64,000 nucleotides of DNA from JAZKDW01 sp040387375. GTDB lineage: Bacteria; Pseudomonadota; Gammaproteobacteria; Burkholderiales; Burkholderiaceae_D. Positions 8,801 through 17,500 of the stretch are shown in pieces. Position 1 is the first letter of the stretch, and every line of letters begins with the position of its first letter. The stretch lies in assembly GCA_040387375.1 (NCBI GenBank), contig JAZKDW010000050.1:62001-126000 (forward strand). Direction: 5' to 3'. The position numbers and the translations under genes are program-made. The notes under the pieces were generated by a model. That model was given only the letters and a program-made list of their open reading frames with translations. It had not been told where the DNA came from and searched no databases.

Positions 8801-9058
8801 TCAGTGATGCAGCCAGTCCGCCACGCCGTACAACTCGGCCAGACTCTGCAGATTGGGCGGCAGATTGAGAAAGGTCAGTGTGGCGCCCCGTTCTTGCGCG
8901 GCACGCTGCCAGGACACGAGGGTAGCAACGGCGGCGGAATCAACCACCGTCAATTGTCCGAGATCGATTTCCGTTTGTCCTTCCGCGATCGCGCGCAAGC
9001 CCGCCTCAAACGCGGTTTTTGCATTATTGACGGTCAGGTTGAGAGCGGGACGGAACAT
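8801..9058 (-). CDS. mlaB: MlaB, STAS-domain subunit of the Mla phospholipid ABC transporter
   Basis: An 85-residue single STAS domain. The conserved serine in VVDSAAVATL is Ser41, the equivalent of the phosphorylatable serine of anti-sigma antagonists and of the functionally needed threonine of E. coli MlaB. MlaB binds the ATPase MlaF and is needed for activity of the inner-membrane MlaFEDB complex. It follows mlaC by 13 bases. The order (mlaF, E, D, A, C, B) supports the call, since a lone STAS domain cannot be named from sequence alone. Confidence 0.9.
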   Translation of the reverse strand: MFRPALNLTVNNAKTAFEAGLRAIAEGQTEIDLGQLTVVDSAAVATLVSWQRAAQERGATLTFLNLPPNLQSLAELYGVADWLHH

Positions 9059-9071
9059 AAGGGCCTGGCGA

Positions 9072-9719
9072 TCAGGATGCTTTTACTTTTCTGGCAGCGC
9101 TTGCAGCCAGCTTCTTGTTGCGATCCGATAGTGCCTTGATCAAGCCGTCAATGCCACCCTTGCTGATTTCAGCGGCAAAGTTACCCTTGTAAGTCTCCAC
9201 CAGCCAGGCGCCCAGCACATTGACATCGTAAATCTTCCAGCCGGTTGGTGTTTTTTCCAGGCGATAGCTGATCTGGATCGGCTCGCCGCGCGGCTGCACC
9301 ACTTGCGACCGGACTTCCACTTCGGTATCGGATGGATTGGCGCGCATCGGCTTGAATTCCAGTTGCTGATCCCTGACCTGCGAAATGGCGCCCGAATACG
9401 TGTAGACCAGCAAGCTGCGGAATTCATTGGTTAATTGGGTTTGCTGCTCCGGGGTTGCTTCGCGCCAGAAACGGCCCGCCGCCAGCGAGGTCATGCGCTG
9501 GAAATTCACGTGAGGGAGAATTTTTGCTTCAACGACTTCCAATACGCGCTTCTGATTGCCGCCCTGGATCTCCTTGTCGGATTTGGCGATATCCACCACC
9601 TCCTGGCTAATGCGCTTTACGAGCGCATCGGGCGCTTCCTGTTGGGCGATAGCTGCGCCGGCAAAAGCGAATGCACCAAATGTGATTGCGAGAAAAAATA
9701 GCTTTTTTAAGTTTTTCAT
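9072..9719 (-). CDS. mlaC: MlaC, periplasmic phospholipid-binding protein
   Basis: A 215-residue periplasmic shuttle that carries phospholipid between MlaA-porin in the outer membrane and MlaFEDB in the inner membrane. A signal peptide is clear: KKLFF start, a hydrophobic core, and a cleavage site after AIA (residue 25). The body shows the Tol-Tol/MlaC pattern ending in YDVNVLGAWLVETYKGNFAAEI, with VNVLG as a family hallmark. It sits 31 bases downstream of mlaA. Confidence 0.95.
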   Translation of the reverse strand: MKNLKKLFFLAITFGAFAFAGAAIAQQEAPDALVKRISQEVVDIAKSDKEIQGGNQKRVLEVVEAKILPHVNFQRMTSLAAGRFWREATPEQQTQLTNEFRSLLVYTYSGAISQVRDQQLEFKPMRANPSDTEVEVRSQVVQPRGEPIQISYRLEKTPTGWKIYDVNVLGAWLVETYKGNFAAEISKGGIDGLIKALSDRNKKLAASAARKVKAS

Positions 9720-9750
9720 GGGGTCCTGGATGAACGGGCAGAGTTACAAA

Positions 9751-10680
9751 TTACTCTGCCTGTGTATTTAACTGTTTGTCAGTGGAATTGGATGACATCG
9801 ATGGTGCCGATAGTGGCGAGTCGGCTGCTGACATCACAATTTCTTGCTTTTGTGAGAATTGCCCGGATATAGCCAGAATTTCAGCTTTTTCTGAATCAAT
9901 TGTTGATTGGACAGCAGGTTTCTTTGCGGGTTCCGCCGGCGTCTGCGGGCTCGCCGGTGCTTGCGGTTCGACGTTGCTGTCATTGCCCATTCCGGGACGA
10001 GCAGCGCCCTCCTCCCTGATTCTGCTTTCGCGTCTTTGCAAATAGGCATCCCTGACAAATTCATAGGGATCCAGTGCCGCGGCTTCAATCAGATTCGACG
10101 CATCCAGCACTGCAGCGCGCTGATCCACCACCCGCACGACAGTACCGGTATTACGCAAGCGGACCGGGTATACATTGGTCCATAAATCGCCCTGAAAGTC
10201 GGCCGGCAAGGCCGCGGTATCCCTGACCGTCGAGGAACCCAGAAGCGGCAAAACGACATAGGGTCCGGATGGCACGCCCCATACGCCCAGGGTCTGGCCG
10301 AAATCTTCCTTGTGTTTGGGCAGGCCGGCTTCGCTACCGATATCAAGCACGCCGCCAAAACCAAGCGTGGTGTTGATCACCACCCGCATGAAATCGGACA
10401 GGCCGTTTTCCATCTTGCCCTGTAAAACGTTATTCACCGCAGTCCATACATCGCCGATATTCCCGAAGAAATTGCCGATAGCGGTTTGCACGAAGGATGG
10501 CAGTACATCGCGATAGGCCGTTGCCGCCGGCTTCAGTGCCGCCCGATCAACCGCATCATTGAAATTGAACATCGCCCGGTTGAACCCTTCGAGTGGATCC
10601 CCGGGATTGCTGCTCGTGGCACAGCCACCCAATGCGGCCGTAATCAGCAGCAAGCCTATAAAACGTGCGAAATATGTCAT
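9751..10680 (-). CDS. mlaA: MlaA (VacJ) outer-membrane lipoprotein of phospholipid retrograde transport
   Basis: MlaA takes mislocalised phospholipid from the outer leaflet. The lipobox LGGC places the lipidated Cys at residue 20, after a short signal peptide. DPLEGFNRAMFNFNDAVDRAALKP and the SNFFGN/GNFFGNIGD region are typical VacJ sequence. The family is usually about 230-250 residues; this one has 309, with an extra tail of about 75 residues rich in Pro, Ala, Ser and Gln after residue 235. In E. coli the gene is far from mlaFEDCB; here it lies between mlaD and mlaC, overlapping the mlaD stop by four bases, so the whole pathway is in one operon. Confidence 0.95.
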   Translation of the reverse strand: MTYFARFIGLLLITAALGGCATSSNPGDPLEGFNRAMFNFNDAVDRAALKPAATAYRDVLPSFVQTAIGNFFGNIGDVWTAVNNVLQGKMENGLSDFMRVVINTTLGFGGVLDIGSEAGLPKHKEDFGQTLGVWGVPSGPYVVLPLLGSSTVRDTAALPADFQGDLWTNVYPVRLRNTGTVVRVVDQRAAVLDASNLIEAAALDPYEFVRDAYLQRRESRIREEGAARPGMGNDSNVEPQAPASPQTPAEPAKKPAVQSTIDSEKAEILAISGQFSQKQEIVMSAADSPLSAPSMSSNSTDKQLNTQAE

Positions 10681-11153
10681 TTTGAAGTGTCCTCATTTCC
10701 TTCTGCCGCTTTGCTGAACAGGAATTGACTGATCAGGTTTTCCAGCACGATTGCCGATTGCGTCATCTTGATCTCATTGCCGGCAGCAAGATTATTGGTA
10801 TCGCCGCCCGGTTCAATTCCAATGTATTGCTCCCCCAACAAGCCAGACGTCAGGATCTTGGCGGAGGAATCTTTTGGAAACTTGTAATTGGTCTGAAGCT
10901 GCAATGTCACCCGCGCCTTGAAAGTAACGTCATCGAATGCGATTTCTTGAACACGCCCCACGACAACACCGGCGCTCTTGACCGGCGCGCGCGGTTTCAG
11001 GCCGCCGATATTGTCAAACTTGGCGACAACCGGATAGGTTTTTGCAAACGAAAGCGAACTCATGTTGCCCGCCTTCAGCGCCAGGAAGAGCAGCGCGGCT
11101 GCTCCCAACAGGACAAACAAACCTACCCATAAGTCTACTGATTTGCGTTGCAT
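10677..11153 (-). CDS. mlaD: MlaD, MCE-domain substrate-binding subunit
   Basis: A 158-residue MCE protein with one N-terminal membrane helix (about residues 8-28, DLWVGLFVLLGAAALLFLAL) and a single MCE domain (about 36-115) containing the RAPVKSAGVVVGRV motif. MlaD forms a hexameric ring on top of MlaE that passes lipid. The frame is open 15 codons further upstream, but ATG at 11153 (MQRKSVDLW) is the usual start. The end overlaps mlaA by four bases. Confidence 0.95.
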   Translation of the reverse strand: MQRKSVDLWVGLFVLLGAAALLFLALKAGNMSSLSFAKTYPVVAKFDNIGGLKPRAPVKSAGVVVGRVQEIAFDDVTFKARVTLQLQTNYKFPKDSSAKILTSGLLGEQYIGIEPGGDTNNLAAGNEIKMTQSAIVLENLISQFLFSKAAEGNEDTSK

Positions 11154-11245
11154 GTTGCGGTACCTAACTTTCGGGATGGGTTGTGTATGCCAGCACAACC
11201 ATTGGTAAATAATTGGTTTCTTTTGTTTCTTTAGGGATACATAGT

Positions 11246-12028
11246 TTACTTAGTAAACATCAATGCCGTAAGTAAAAAATCAAGTCCAAGGACCGTAAGT
11301 GAGCCGATCACAACAGTACGCGTTGTCGCTTTTGCAACCCCTTCCGGTGTTGGTTGTGCCTGGTATCCCTGAAACAATGCAATGAATGTCACGGCAAAGC
11401 CAAACACCACACTTTTCAAGACGCCGTTGGCAATATCGTCCCAGATATCGACGCCTGCCTGCATTTGCGACCAGAACGCACCTTCATCAACGCCGATCAA
11501 CAGTACACCGACGATATAACCGCCAAAAATACCGACCGCGCTGAATATTGCCGCCAATACTGGCATGGCAATCACACCGGCCCAAAACCGTGGCGCCAGC
11601 ACACGCTCCAGGGGATTGACCGCCATCATTTCCATTGCAGCCAGTTGCTCGCCGGCTTTCATCAGGCCGATTTCGGCAGTCAGCGAGGTGCCGGCACGTC
11701 CGGCAAATAACAAGGCGGTGACTACCGGCCCCAGTTCGCGTGTCAATGATAATGCGACCAGCAGCCCCAGCGCTTGTTCCGAGCCATACCTGCTGAGCGT
11801 GTAATATCCTTGCAGACCCAGCACGAACCCGACAAACAAACCGGACACCGCAATGATGACCAGTGAATAATTGCCGATGAAGTGAATCTGGTCGGACACC
11901 AGGCGCAGCCGGCGCCACAGGCTGCCCGATGCGCGCAGCACCAAAAAAAATGTTCTTGTCCCAAACCCGACGCCGAGAACAAATTCGCGTACGGACCGGC
12001 CAAGCGCAGACAACAGGTTGACAATCAT
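11246..12028 (-). CDS. mlaE: MlaE, permease of the Mla phospholipid ABC transporter
   Basis: A 260-residue inner-membrane protein of the MlaE/YrbE family. It has an N-terminal amphipathic stretch followed by about five hydrophobic segments. The GPVVTALLFAGRAGTSLTAEIGLMKAGEQL region (about 118-147) is the conserved coupling segment with the EQL motif. It overlaps the mlaF stop by four bases (ATGA). The 92 bases between mlaE and mlaD contain only a short AT-rich palindrome at the mlaE stop codon. Confidence 0.96.
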   Translation of the reverse strand: MIVNLLSALGRSVREFVLGVGFGTRTFFLVLRASGSLWRRLRLVSDQIHFIGNYSLVIIAVSGLFVGFVLGLQGYYTLSRYGSEQALGLLVALSLTRELGPVVTALLFAGRAGTSLTAEIGLMKAGEQLAAMEMMAVNPLERVLAPRFWAGVIAMPVLAAIFSAVGIFGGYIVGVLLIGVDEGAFWSQMQAGVDIWDDIANGVLKSVVFGFAVTFIALFQGYQAQPTPEGVAKATTRTVVIGSLTVLGLDFLLTALMFTK

Positions 12029-12828
12029 GCTTGCGGCCTCAAACCCAGATCTTCAGCCAGCGACGGGCCTGGATAATGAAAAGGTACCGGACCGTCGGCT
12101 TCGGCATGCACGAATTGCCTTACATAAGGATCGTTCGAAGCAAACATTTCCTCGGGCGTGCCTTGGGCGACAATTTTTCCCTGCGACAGGAAATAAACAT
12201 GGTCGGCAATCGAAAACGACTCATGTACATCGTGCGACACCAGGATGGATGTGGAGCCGAGCGCATCGTTGAGTTTGCGGATCAGTTTTGCGGTCATGCC
12301 CATCGAAATCGGATCCAGTCCGGCAAACGGCTCGTCGTACATGATCAGTTGCGGATCGAGTGCGATTGCGCGCGCTACCGCCACGCGCCGCGCCATGCCG
12401 CCCGAGATTTCAGCCGGCTTCAGTTGCGCCGCATTGCGCAGGCCAACCGCGTTCAGCTTCATCAGGACCAGATCGCGTATCAACACTTCCGGCAAACTGG
12501 TGTGTTCGCGTATGGGGAAGGCGACATTATCGAACACGCTCAGATCGGTGAATAAAGCGCCATGCTGGAACAGCATTCCCATCTGACGGCGCATCAGATA
12601 CAAAGCATTGGTATCGAGCGACTGCACCATTTTCCCGTCAACGCAGACCGTGCCGGATTGTTGCTGCAACTGGCCACCGATCAAACGCAAAATCGTCGTT
12701 TTGCCGGATCCGGATCCGCCCATGACAGCGATTACTTTACCTCGCGGGAAATCCATATCCAGATCCGACAGGATTGGACGCTCTCCATAACCAAAGTGTA
12801 AACCACGAATTTCAACGAGATTGGGCAC
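12025..12828 (-). CDS. mlaF: MlaF, ATP-binding protein of the Mla phospholipid transporter
   Basis: The ABC ATPase that powers the MlaFEDB complex. Walker A is GGSGSGKTT, the signature SGGMARR and Walker B LIMYDEPFAGLDP; the extended C-terminus with YVRQFVHAEADGP matches the tail that docks on the neighbouring MlaF. The open frame begins at a TTG (12849). I prefer GTG at 12828, which gives MPNLVEIRGLHFGYG, the usual family start, but no strong Shine-Dalgarno decides between them. It is the first gene of the minus-strand train that runs to hisA. Confidence 0.94.
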   Translation of the reverse strand: MPNLVEIRGLHFGYGERPILSDLDMDFPRGKVIAVMGGSGSGKTTILRLIGGQLQQQSGTVCVDGKMVQSLDTNALYLMRRQMGMLFQHGALFTDLSVFDNVAFPIREHTSLPEVLIRDLVLMKLNAVGLRNAAQLKPAEISGGMARRVAVARAIALDPQLIMYDEPFAGLDPISMGMTAKLIRKLNDALGSTSILVSHDVHESFSIADHVYFLSQGKIVAQGTPEEMFASNDPYVRQFVHAEADGPVPFHYPGPSLAEDLGLRPQA

Positions 12829-12967
12829 GACAGAACTTATTATTGGCAATTGCGTAATTGTAAGGCAGAAAAGAGTTCGCTCTCAGTACAACTGTCAAAA
12901 GCACTGTAAAACGATTGTGACCGCCAGCGTTGGTGGCGGAGCTGTCGTCGGATTTGCAGGGCCAAAA

Positions 12968-12998
12968 CATCAGGGCCTGCAGTTAGCAGGCCCTGATG
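12968..12998 (-). terminator. Rho-independent terminator of gltBD
   Basis: A perfect 13-bp inverted repeat (12968-12980 with 12986-12998, loop of 5) lies 20 bases after the gltD stop. In the minus direction it is followed by TTTT. It separates the glt genes from mlaF, so mlaF needs its own promoter in 12829-12960. A TTGACA is present there (minus strand, near 12890) but has no good -10 at the right distance. Confidence 0.88.
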
Positions 12999-13017
12999 AT
13001 GAACTGCCATCGATATT

Positions 13018-14481
13018 TTATCGCGGCAGCACCGATGACCCCATCAGGAATTCATCGACCGAGCGTGCACACTGGCGGCCTTCACGAATCGCCCAGACGA
13101 CCAGCGACTGACCGCGGCGCATGTCACCGGCGGCAAATACCTTGTCGACCGATGTCTTGTAACATCCGTCGCCATCCGTAGTCGCCTTGGCATTGCCGCG
13201 CGCATCCTTGTCGACGCCGAACGCTTCCAGCACCTGGGCAACCGGCGATACAAAACCCATCGCCAGCAATACCAGATCCGCTTTCATTTCAAACTCGGAG
13301 TCGGGCACTTCCTGCATTTTTCCGTCTTTCCACTCAACACGCGCGGCGATCAGCTTCTCGACCTTGCCGCCCTTGCCTTCCAGCCGTTTGGTGGCAACCG
13401 CCCAATCGCGTTCACAACCTTCTTCGTGCGACGAGGAAGTGCGCAGCTTGGTTGGCCAGTATGGCCAGACCAGCGGCTTGTTCTCCTGCTCGGGCGGCTG
13501 GGGCAGCAACTCGAACTGGATCACCGAGTCCGCGCCATGACGATTGGATGTGCCGACACAATCGGAACCGGTATCGCCGCCACCGATGACGACCACATGC
13601 TTGCCGGTGGCCATGATCTGGTCTTTCACCTTGTCGCCGGCATTGACCTTGTTTTGCAGCGGCAGGAATTCCATCGCAAAATGCACACCCTTCAGTTCGC
13701 GGCCCGGCACCGGCAAATCACGCGGCGATTCCGCGCCGCCGGCGATGATCACCGCGTCGAATTCCTTGCTGATCTGCTCGGGTGATATCGTTTCCTTGGC
13801 CCAGTTCAGGATATTGGCTGGGAAATCCTTGCCGACCAAAACGCCGGGCCGAAAGCTGACGCCTTCGGCTTTCATCTGTTCGATGCGGCGATCGATATGC
13901 GATTTTTCCATCTTGAAATCGGGAATGCCATAACGGAGCAAGCCGCCAAGGCGATCGCTTTTTTCAAATACGGTCACGTCATGACCCACCCTTGCCAGCT
14001 GCTGTGCAGCCGCCAGGCCGGCCGGGCCGGAACCGACTACGGCAACTTTCTTGCCAGTCCTGACCGCTGATGGCTGCGGCACGACCCAGTCGTTTTCCCA
14101 TCCTTTGTCGATGATGAAATGCTCGATCGATTTGATGCCGACGGGAGCGTCGTTGATACCCAGCGTGCAGGCGGTTTCGCACGGCGCCGGACAAATGCGT
14201 CCCGTGAATTCAGGGAAGTTATTGGTCGAATGCAGCGTGTCCAGCGCATCCTTGTAATTACCGTTGTACACCAGATCATTCCAGTCCGGAATGATGTTGT
14301 TGACCGGGCATCCGGTATTACAAAACGGGATGCCGCAATCCATGCAACGCGCGCCCTGGATCTTGGCTTCGCCATCGGTCAGGTGCAGCAGGAATTCCTT
14401 GTAATGTTTGGTACGCGTTTGCGGCGCCTCGCTCGCTTCCTGCAAACGTTCGAATTCCAGAAAGCCGGTTACTTTTCCCAT
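13018..14481 (-). CDS. gltD: GltD, glutamate synthase (NADPH) small subunit
   Basis: The 487-residue beta subunit passes electrons from NADPH through FAD to the large subunit GltB. The N-terminal cysteine clusters CMDCGIPFCNTGCPVNN and CPAPCETAC bind iron-sulfur clusters. Two dinucleotide-binding folds follow: VAVVGSGPAGLAAAQQL near residue 149 for FAD and VVVIGGGDTGSDC near residue 293 for NADPH. The length is normal. It follows gltB by 79 bases, a spacer that holds a hairpin, and ends before a strong terminator. Confidence 0.97.
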   Translation of the reverse strand: MGKVTGFLEFERLQEASEAPQTRTKHYKEFLLHLTDGEAKIQGARCMDCGIPFCNTGCPVNNIIPDWNDLVYNGNYKDALDTLHSTNNFPEFTGRICPAPCETACTLGINDAPVGIKSIEHFIIDKGWENDWVVPQPSAVRTGKKVAVVGSGPAGLAAAQQLARVGHDVTVFEKSDRLGGLLRYGIPDFKMEKSHIDRRIEQMKAEGVSFRPGVLVGKDFPANILNWAKETISPEQISKEFDAVIIAGGAESPRDLPVPGRELKGVHFAMEFLPLQNKVNAGDKVKDQIMATGKHVVVIGGGDTGSDCVGTSNRHGADSVIQFELLPQPPEQENKPLVWPYWPTKLRTSSSHEEGCERDWAVATKRLEGKGGKVEKLIAARVEWKDGKMQEVPDSEFEMKADLVLLAMGFVSPVAQVLEAFGVDKDARGNAKATTDGDGCYKTSVDKVFAAGDMRRGQSLVVWAIREGRQCARSVDEFLMGSSVLPR

Positions 14482-14510
14482 GTTTCATTCACCTTCTTGG
14501 CCGCACGAAT

Positions 14511-14541
14511 CATATGGGCCGCTGGTCGGCGGGCCCATATG
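14511..14541 (-). promoter_or_regulatory. Perfect inverted repeat in the gltB-gltD spacer
   Basis: A 10-bp perfect stem (14511-14520 with 14532-14541) around an 11-base loop stands between the gltB stop and the gltD start. No T-run follows in the minus direction, so it is not a classical terminator. It may set the ratio of the two subunits through RNA processing or partial attenuation; that is inference. Confidence 0.5.
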
Positions 14542-14560
14542 ACTGTATGACGTGTTGATA

Positions 14561-17500
14561 TTATGCTGCGACTTTTTCTTTTTCCAGCTTGGCAGCTTTG
14601 GCCGCATCCATCTCACCCAGGGCCCGCTTGTATTCGGATGGGAAGACTTTGACGAACTTGCCGCGCGCAGTGCTCCAGTTGTCCAGCAGTGAGCGGGCCC
14701 GGGTGCTGCCGGTGTACTTGAAGTGGCGCTCGATCAAACCTTTCAGGATTGCTTCATCCGTCTGCGATTCACCGCCACGCAACTGGCAATGCCAGAGTGC
14801 ACGCTCGCCTTTTGATTCCTGCTCGGCGCTGCTCGACACCCCATCCAGCGCAACCATCGCCATATTGCATTTATGCGCGAAGTCGCCGTCGGCATCATAG
14901 ACATACGCGATACCGCCTGACATGCCGGCGGCAAAGTTGCGGCCGGTTTCACCCAGCACCACCACGGTGCCGCCGGTCATGTATTCACAACCGTGATCGC
15001 CAGTGCCTTCAACAACCGCAATCGCACCGGAATTTCGCACTGCAAAACGCTCGCCGGCGACACCATTGAAAAATGCCTGGCCTGCGATTGCGCCATACAG
15101 CACCGTGTTACCGACAATGATGTTGTCGATCGCACGGCCACGGAATTCGGTATTCGGCCGCACGATGATGCGTCCACCCGACAAACCCTTGCCGACGTAA
15201 TCGTTGCCTTCGCCAACCAGGTCCAGCGTGATGCCATGGGCCAGGAACGCGCCGGCCGACTGGCCCGCGGTGCCTTGCAACTGGATATGAATGGTATCGT
15301 CGGGCAAACCCTCGTGACCGTATTTCATGGCAACTTCGCCGGACAACATCGCGCCCACCGTGCGGTTGACATTCTTGACTGGTGAAATGAACGAGACCTT
15401 CTCGCCTCGTTCCAGCGCAGGCCTGGCTTGGGCGATCAGTTTGTGATCAAGCGCTTTTTCCAGGCCATGGTCTTGCTGCTCGACCTGATAACGCGGCTCG
15501 TCGGCAGGCATGTCGGGCTGATGGAAAATCCGGCTGAAGTCCAGCCCTTTTGCTTTCCAGTGTGTGATCGCTTTCAATTTATCGAGCAGGTCGGAGCGGC
15601 CGATCAATTCGTTATAAGTGCGGATCCCGAGTTGCGCCATGATCTGGCGCGCTTCTTCGGCGACGAAGAAGAAGAAATTGACGACATGCTCGGGCTTGCC
15701 GGCAAACTTGGCACGCAGCACGGGATCTTGAGTAGCCACACCAACCGGGCAGGTATTCAGATGGCACTTGCGCATCATGATGCAGCCTTCGACCACCAGC
15801 GGCGCGGTCGCAAAGCCCACTTCATCGGCGCCCAGCAAGGCAGCGATCACCACGTCGCGGCCGGTCTTGATCTGGCCGTCGGTCTGCACGCGGATACGGC
15901 TGCGCAGACGGTTCAGCACCAGCGTCTGCTGGGTTTCGGCGAGGCCGAGTTCCCACGGCGTGCCGGCATGCTTGACGGACGACAGCGGCGAGGCGCCGGT
16001 GCCGCCGTCATGACCGGCGATCACGACGTGGTCCGCCTTCGCCTTGGCGACACCGGCGGCAATCGTGCCCACACCCACTTCGGATACCAGCTTGACCGAA
16101 ATCGATGCTTTCGGATTGGCGTTCTTCAAGTCATGGATCAGTTGCGCCAGATCTTCGATCGAATAGATATCGTGGTGCGGCGGCGGCGAAATCAAACCGA
16201 CACCCGGCACCGAGAAACGCAGCTTGGCGATGTATTCGGACACTTTATGTCCAGGCAGCTGACCGCCCTCGCCCGGCTTTGCGCCCTGCGCCATCTTGAT
16301 CTGGATCTGATCGGCGGAAATCAGGTACTCGGCGGTGACGCCAAAGCGGCCCGATGCGACCTGCTTGATTTTGGAACGCAGCGAGTCGCCCGGCAGCAGC
16401 GGCATGTCGACCTCGATGCGGTCCTTGCCGATAACCGACGCCAGCGTATCGCCCTGCTTGATCGGGATGCCTTTCAATTCCTGGCGATAGCGGTTTTCAT
16501 CTTCGCCGCCTTCGCCGGTATTGGACTTGCCGCCGATGCGGTTCATCGCAATCGCCAGCGTTGCGTGCGCTTCGGTCGAAATCGAACCGAGCGACATCGC
16601 GCCAGTGGCAAAACGCTTCACGATTTCCTTGGCCGGCTCGACTTCATCGAGCGGGATCGCCTTCGATGGATCGAGCTTGAATTCAAACAAGCCGCGCAAG
16701 GTCATGTGACGCCGGGACTGGTCGTTGATGATCTGTGCGTATTCCTTGTATGTATTGAAGTTGTTGGCGCGCGCCGCATGCTGCAGCTTGGCGATCGCAT
16801 CCGGTGTCCACATATGGTCTTCACCGCGCACACGATACGCATATTCGCCGCCGGCATCGAGCGCATTGGCCAGCACCGGATCATTGCCGAACGCCAGATG
16901 ATGCAGACGCAATGCCTCATCAGCGACTTCGAACACACCGATGCCTTCGACGTTGGACGCGGTGCCCTTGAAGTACTTGTCGACCAGCCCCTTGTTGAGT
17001 CCGATCGCCTCGAAAATCTGGGCGCCGCAATACGACATGTAGGTCGAGATGCCCATCTTGGACATGACTTTCAGCAGGCCCTTGCCGATGGCTTTCTGGA
17101 AGTTGTAGATGACTTTTTCGGGCGACAATTCACCCGGCAACCCCTTTGCCATATCCGTCAGCGTATCCATTGCCAGGTACGGATGAATCGCCTCGGCGCC
17201 GTAGCCTGCCAGCAGGGCGAAGTGATGTGTCTCGCGCGCGGAACCGGTTTCGACCACCAGACCTGCCGAGGTGCGCAAACCCTTGCTGACCAGGTGCAGG
17301 TGGATGGCGGACGTCGCCAGCAACGCGGGAATTGCCACCTGCTCGGCATCGACCTTGCGATCGGAGATGATCAGGATGTTGTGTCCGGACTTGACCGCAT
17401 CAACCGCTTTCGCGCACAGCGATGCCAGGCGGGCTTCAATGCCTTCCTTGCCCCATGCAACCGGATAGCAGATGTTCAGCTCATGCGACTTGAACTTGCC

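Noticed and set aside
11244..11258. AT-rich palindrome GTTTACT-T-AGTAAAC at the mlaE stop as an operator or terminator
   Set aside because: It is made by the last mlaE codons and the stop, has no T-run, and no promoter is seen next to it.
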